Assembly: GCA_943704495.1 (NCBI GenBank)
Contig: CALSCR010000305.1
Location: forward strand, 1 to 46,074
From: Pigoraptor chileana
Lineage: Eukaryota > Opisthokonta > Filasterea
DNA: 46,074 bases
Direction: 5' to 3'
The translations under genes and the position numbers were made by a program. The notes under the pieces were generated by a model. It had not been told where the DNA came from. It saw only the letters and a list, made by a program, of their open reading frames with translations, and searched no databases. Positions 45,022 to 46,074 of the stretch are shown in pieces. Position 1 is the stretch's first letter. Each line of letters starts with the position of its first letter.

Positions 45022-45178
45022 CACTGCGGCAGTCGCAGGGCGCGACACGTGACCGCGGCCAGGCCACCGGAGAGCACTCACGAACGGACAGGAATCGCTA
45101 CGAGTAACAGCGCAGGATGCACCACGAGAGCGTTGATAAAGCGAGGCAAGGCAAATGTTTGCCTGTTCGTTTGCTGAA
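45022..45178. promoter_or_regulatory. Short divergent promoter region, Salvador (-) and candidate gene (+)
   Basis: 157 bp between the Salvador ATG and the candidate plus-strand ATG. It holds a CACGTGAC octamer at about 45047, 25 bases upstream of the Salvador start codon, which is a plausible bHLH E-box position. Confidence 0.35.
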
Positions 45179-45738
45179 ATGGCGTTGTTTGGCGAAGAGA
45201 TGGATTCTATTCCTGCTGTGATTCATGCACATGCCACAACTCGAAAGCACGCGACCCCAGTGCGAAATGGAGTGACACAACAATGCATGAGCGTGTCGTG
45301 TCGGAGAAGATCCACACATGCACGGCGTGTGAGGATAGGGGAGGACGTGTGCCCGGCTTCAGAGCTACTAGAGACCCGATAAACACCTCGAGTCATCCAC
45401 GACCTCACACTCCACCGCTAAATTCACACGCACACACACACACACACGCCCAAGCAGACACATGCACATATATCAATGCTAATACATGCATGCTTGTGCT
45501 TTAGTTGCCTTCGCTGCCTCTGAACACGGCATCTCCCGGAGGCAAAGTCATGGTTGGCCGTCCGAGTCGCCGGAGACGTGATAAAGTTACCCGAGGGCTC
45601 GGAAAGGTTTTATGCTCAAATCTACAAGCGAGATCTCGGCTGATTAATGCAAGACTTCAACAGTGTGTAATTGCCACACTGATGTCCTCCGTTAACAAAG
45701 ATGAAAGAGCGTGTGCGGATGCCCTTTCCATCACCTGA
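45179..45738 (+). CDS. Candidate two-exon gene of unknown function
   Basis: Weak model. Exon 1 is 45179-45259 (MALFGEEMDSIPAVIHAHAT), ending at a GTGCGA donor like others here. Exon 2 is 45505-45738, after the acceptor GCTTTAG, with stop TGA at 45736-45738. Joining in phase 0 gives 104 residues, basic in the middle (GRPSRRRRDKVTRGLGKVL) and helical at the end (SRLINARLQQCVIATLMSSV). The implied intron has a CA-rich 3-prime half, as real introns here do. An in-frame ATG also lies at 45155. I recognise no family, and another reading frame of exon 2 is also open for about 100 bases. It may not be a gene. Confidence 0.28.
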
Positions 45739-46074
45739 ATCACACTAATGTTCCTGTATCGAAGGCGTCGGGCGTGCAATGATCGACTGAGAGCCACCCA
45801 GACCGCTGGACACACACAGAAACCTTATGAGCCGCCTCTGCGCCGTCTGTGCGCCGCGTGCATGCCTTTGGGGTGCGCGCGTGTGTGCGGATGGCGCGGG
45901 GGTGGCCGATCCTTCCTGCGCACAAGAAGCAAAACTGGGCGTCTGTGACGGCGGAGAGAGCATCTTGCTTCTTTCTCTGATCCAATTTATGGGACATTCC
46001 CTTTGCCATATCGCCATCATTGGCGTTGGCCCCCTCCAAAAAAGACAAAGAAAAAAACAATACCTGTATATATA
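45739..46074. other. Right edge of window, no supported gene
   Basis: A minus-strand open frame (45745-46020) covers most of this stretch, but it has biased, unconserved content and no usable splice structure. A T-rich/poly-A stretch and a short TA run close the window. Confidence 0.4.

Noticed and set aside
45745-46020. Minus-strand coding exons at the right edge (frame ending GLGGSQSIIARP...)
   Set aside because: The tempting splice join needs an 18-base intron, which is too short. The unspliced frame has no conserved content, and its stop lies 6 bases from a better plus-strand exon.

Overview
This 46 kb window is nuclear DNA of an intron-rich, flagellated unicellular eukaryote. The best guess is a unicellular relative of animals, such as a choanoflagellate or a close holozoan. 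The reasons are: many GT-AG introns of about 90-500 bp full of (TG)n/(CA)n; two ciliary genes (CEP164 and CFAP44); and several animal-type genes (a Salvador ortholog of the Hippo pathway, the C-terminal exon of a PHACTR-like PP1 regulator, SECIS-binding protein 2, an ADISSP/C20orf27-like protein). The lineage call is an inference from gene content. Gene models below were built by hand: exon ends were placed at GT/AG sites and every junction was checked for phase. The 5-prime and 3-prime ends of transcripts are unknown.

Layout, left to right. 213-335 (+): last exon of a PHACTR-like gene. 1781-3596 (+): a 4-exon STI1-repeat protein. 4245-9125 (-): CEP164 in 8 exons, with an N-terminal WW domain. 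9944-11693 (+): a 4-exon ADISSP-like protein. 12272-13702 (+): an intronless F-box-like protein with nineteen near-identical 20-residue leucine-rich repeats. 15192-17952 (+): METTL2-type tRNA m3C methyltransferase in 8 exons. 18378-24910 (-): CFAP44 in 6 exons. 25700-27118 (+): an unrecognised 254-residue protein. 28062-29313 (+): a CBM48/AMPK-beta-like protein ending in a CaaX box. 30836-38317 (-): a 1,932-residue DUF4062-NACHT-WD40 protein (TEP1/NWD1-like). 39082-41754 (+): SECISBP2. 42465-45021 (-): Salvador, with an unexpected CRIB-like motif at its N-terminus. 45179-45738 (+): a weakly supported small gene.

How the genes work together: this is ordinary eukaryotic gene order, with no operons. 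CEP164 (distal appendages, ciliogenesis) and CFAP44 (axonemal tether of inner dynein I1/f) are both ciliary. METTL2 and SECISBP2 both act in translation (tRNA m3C32; selenocysteine recoding). Salvador would scaffold the Hippo kinase.

The most interesting signals are: (1) the CRIB-like motif joined to Salvador; (2) strong over-representation, about 27 copies by eye, of the octamer CACGTGAC across exons, introns and spacers; (3) the recently expanded intronless leucine-rich-repeat gene; (4) a NACHT-WD40 protein with a predicted N-myristoylation site; (5) introns with polarised GU-rich 5-prime and CA-rich 3-prime ends that could fold back; (6) a CBM48 protein with a prenylation motif. No tRNA, rRNA, CRISPR array or recognisable transposon coding sequence was found.
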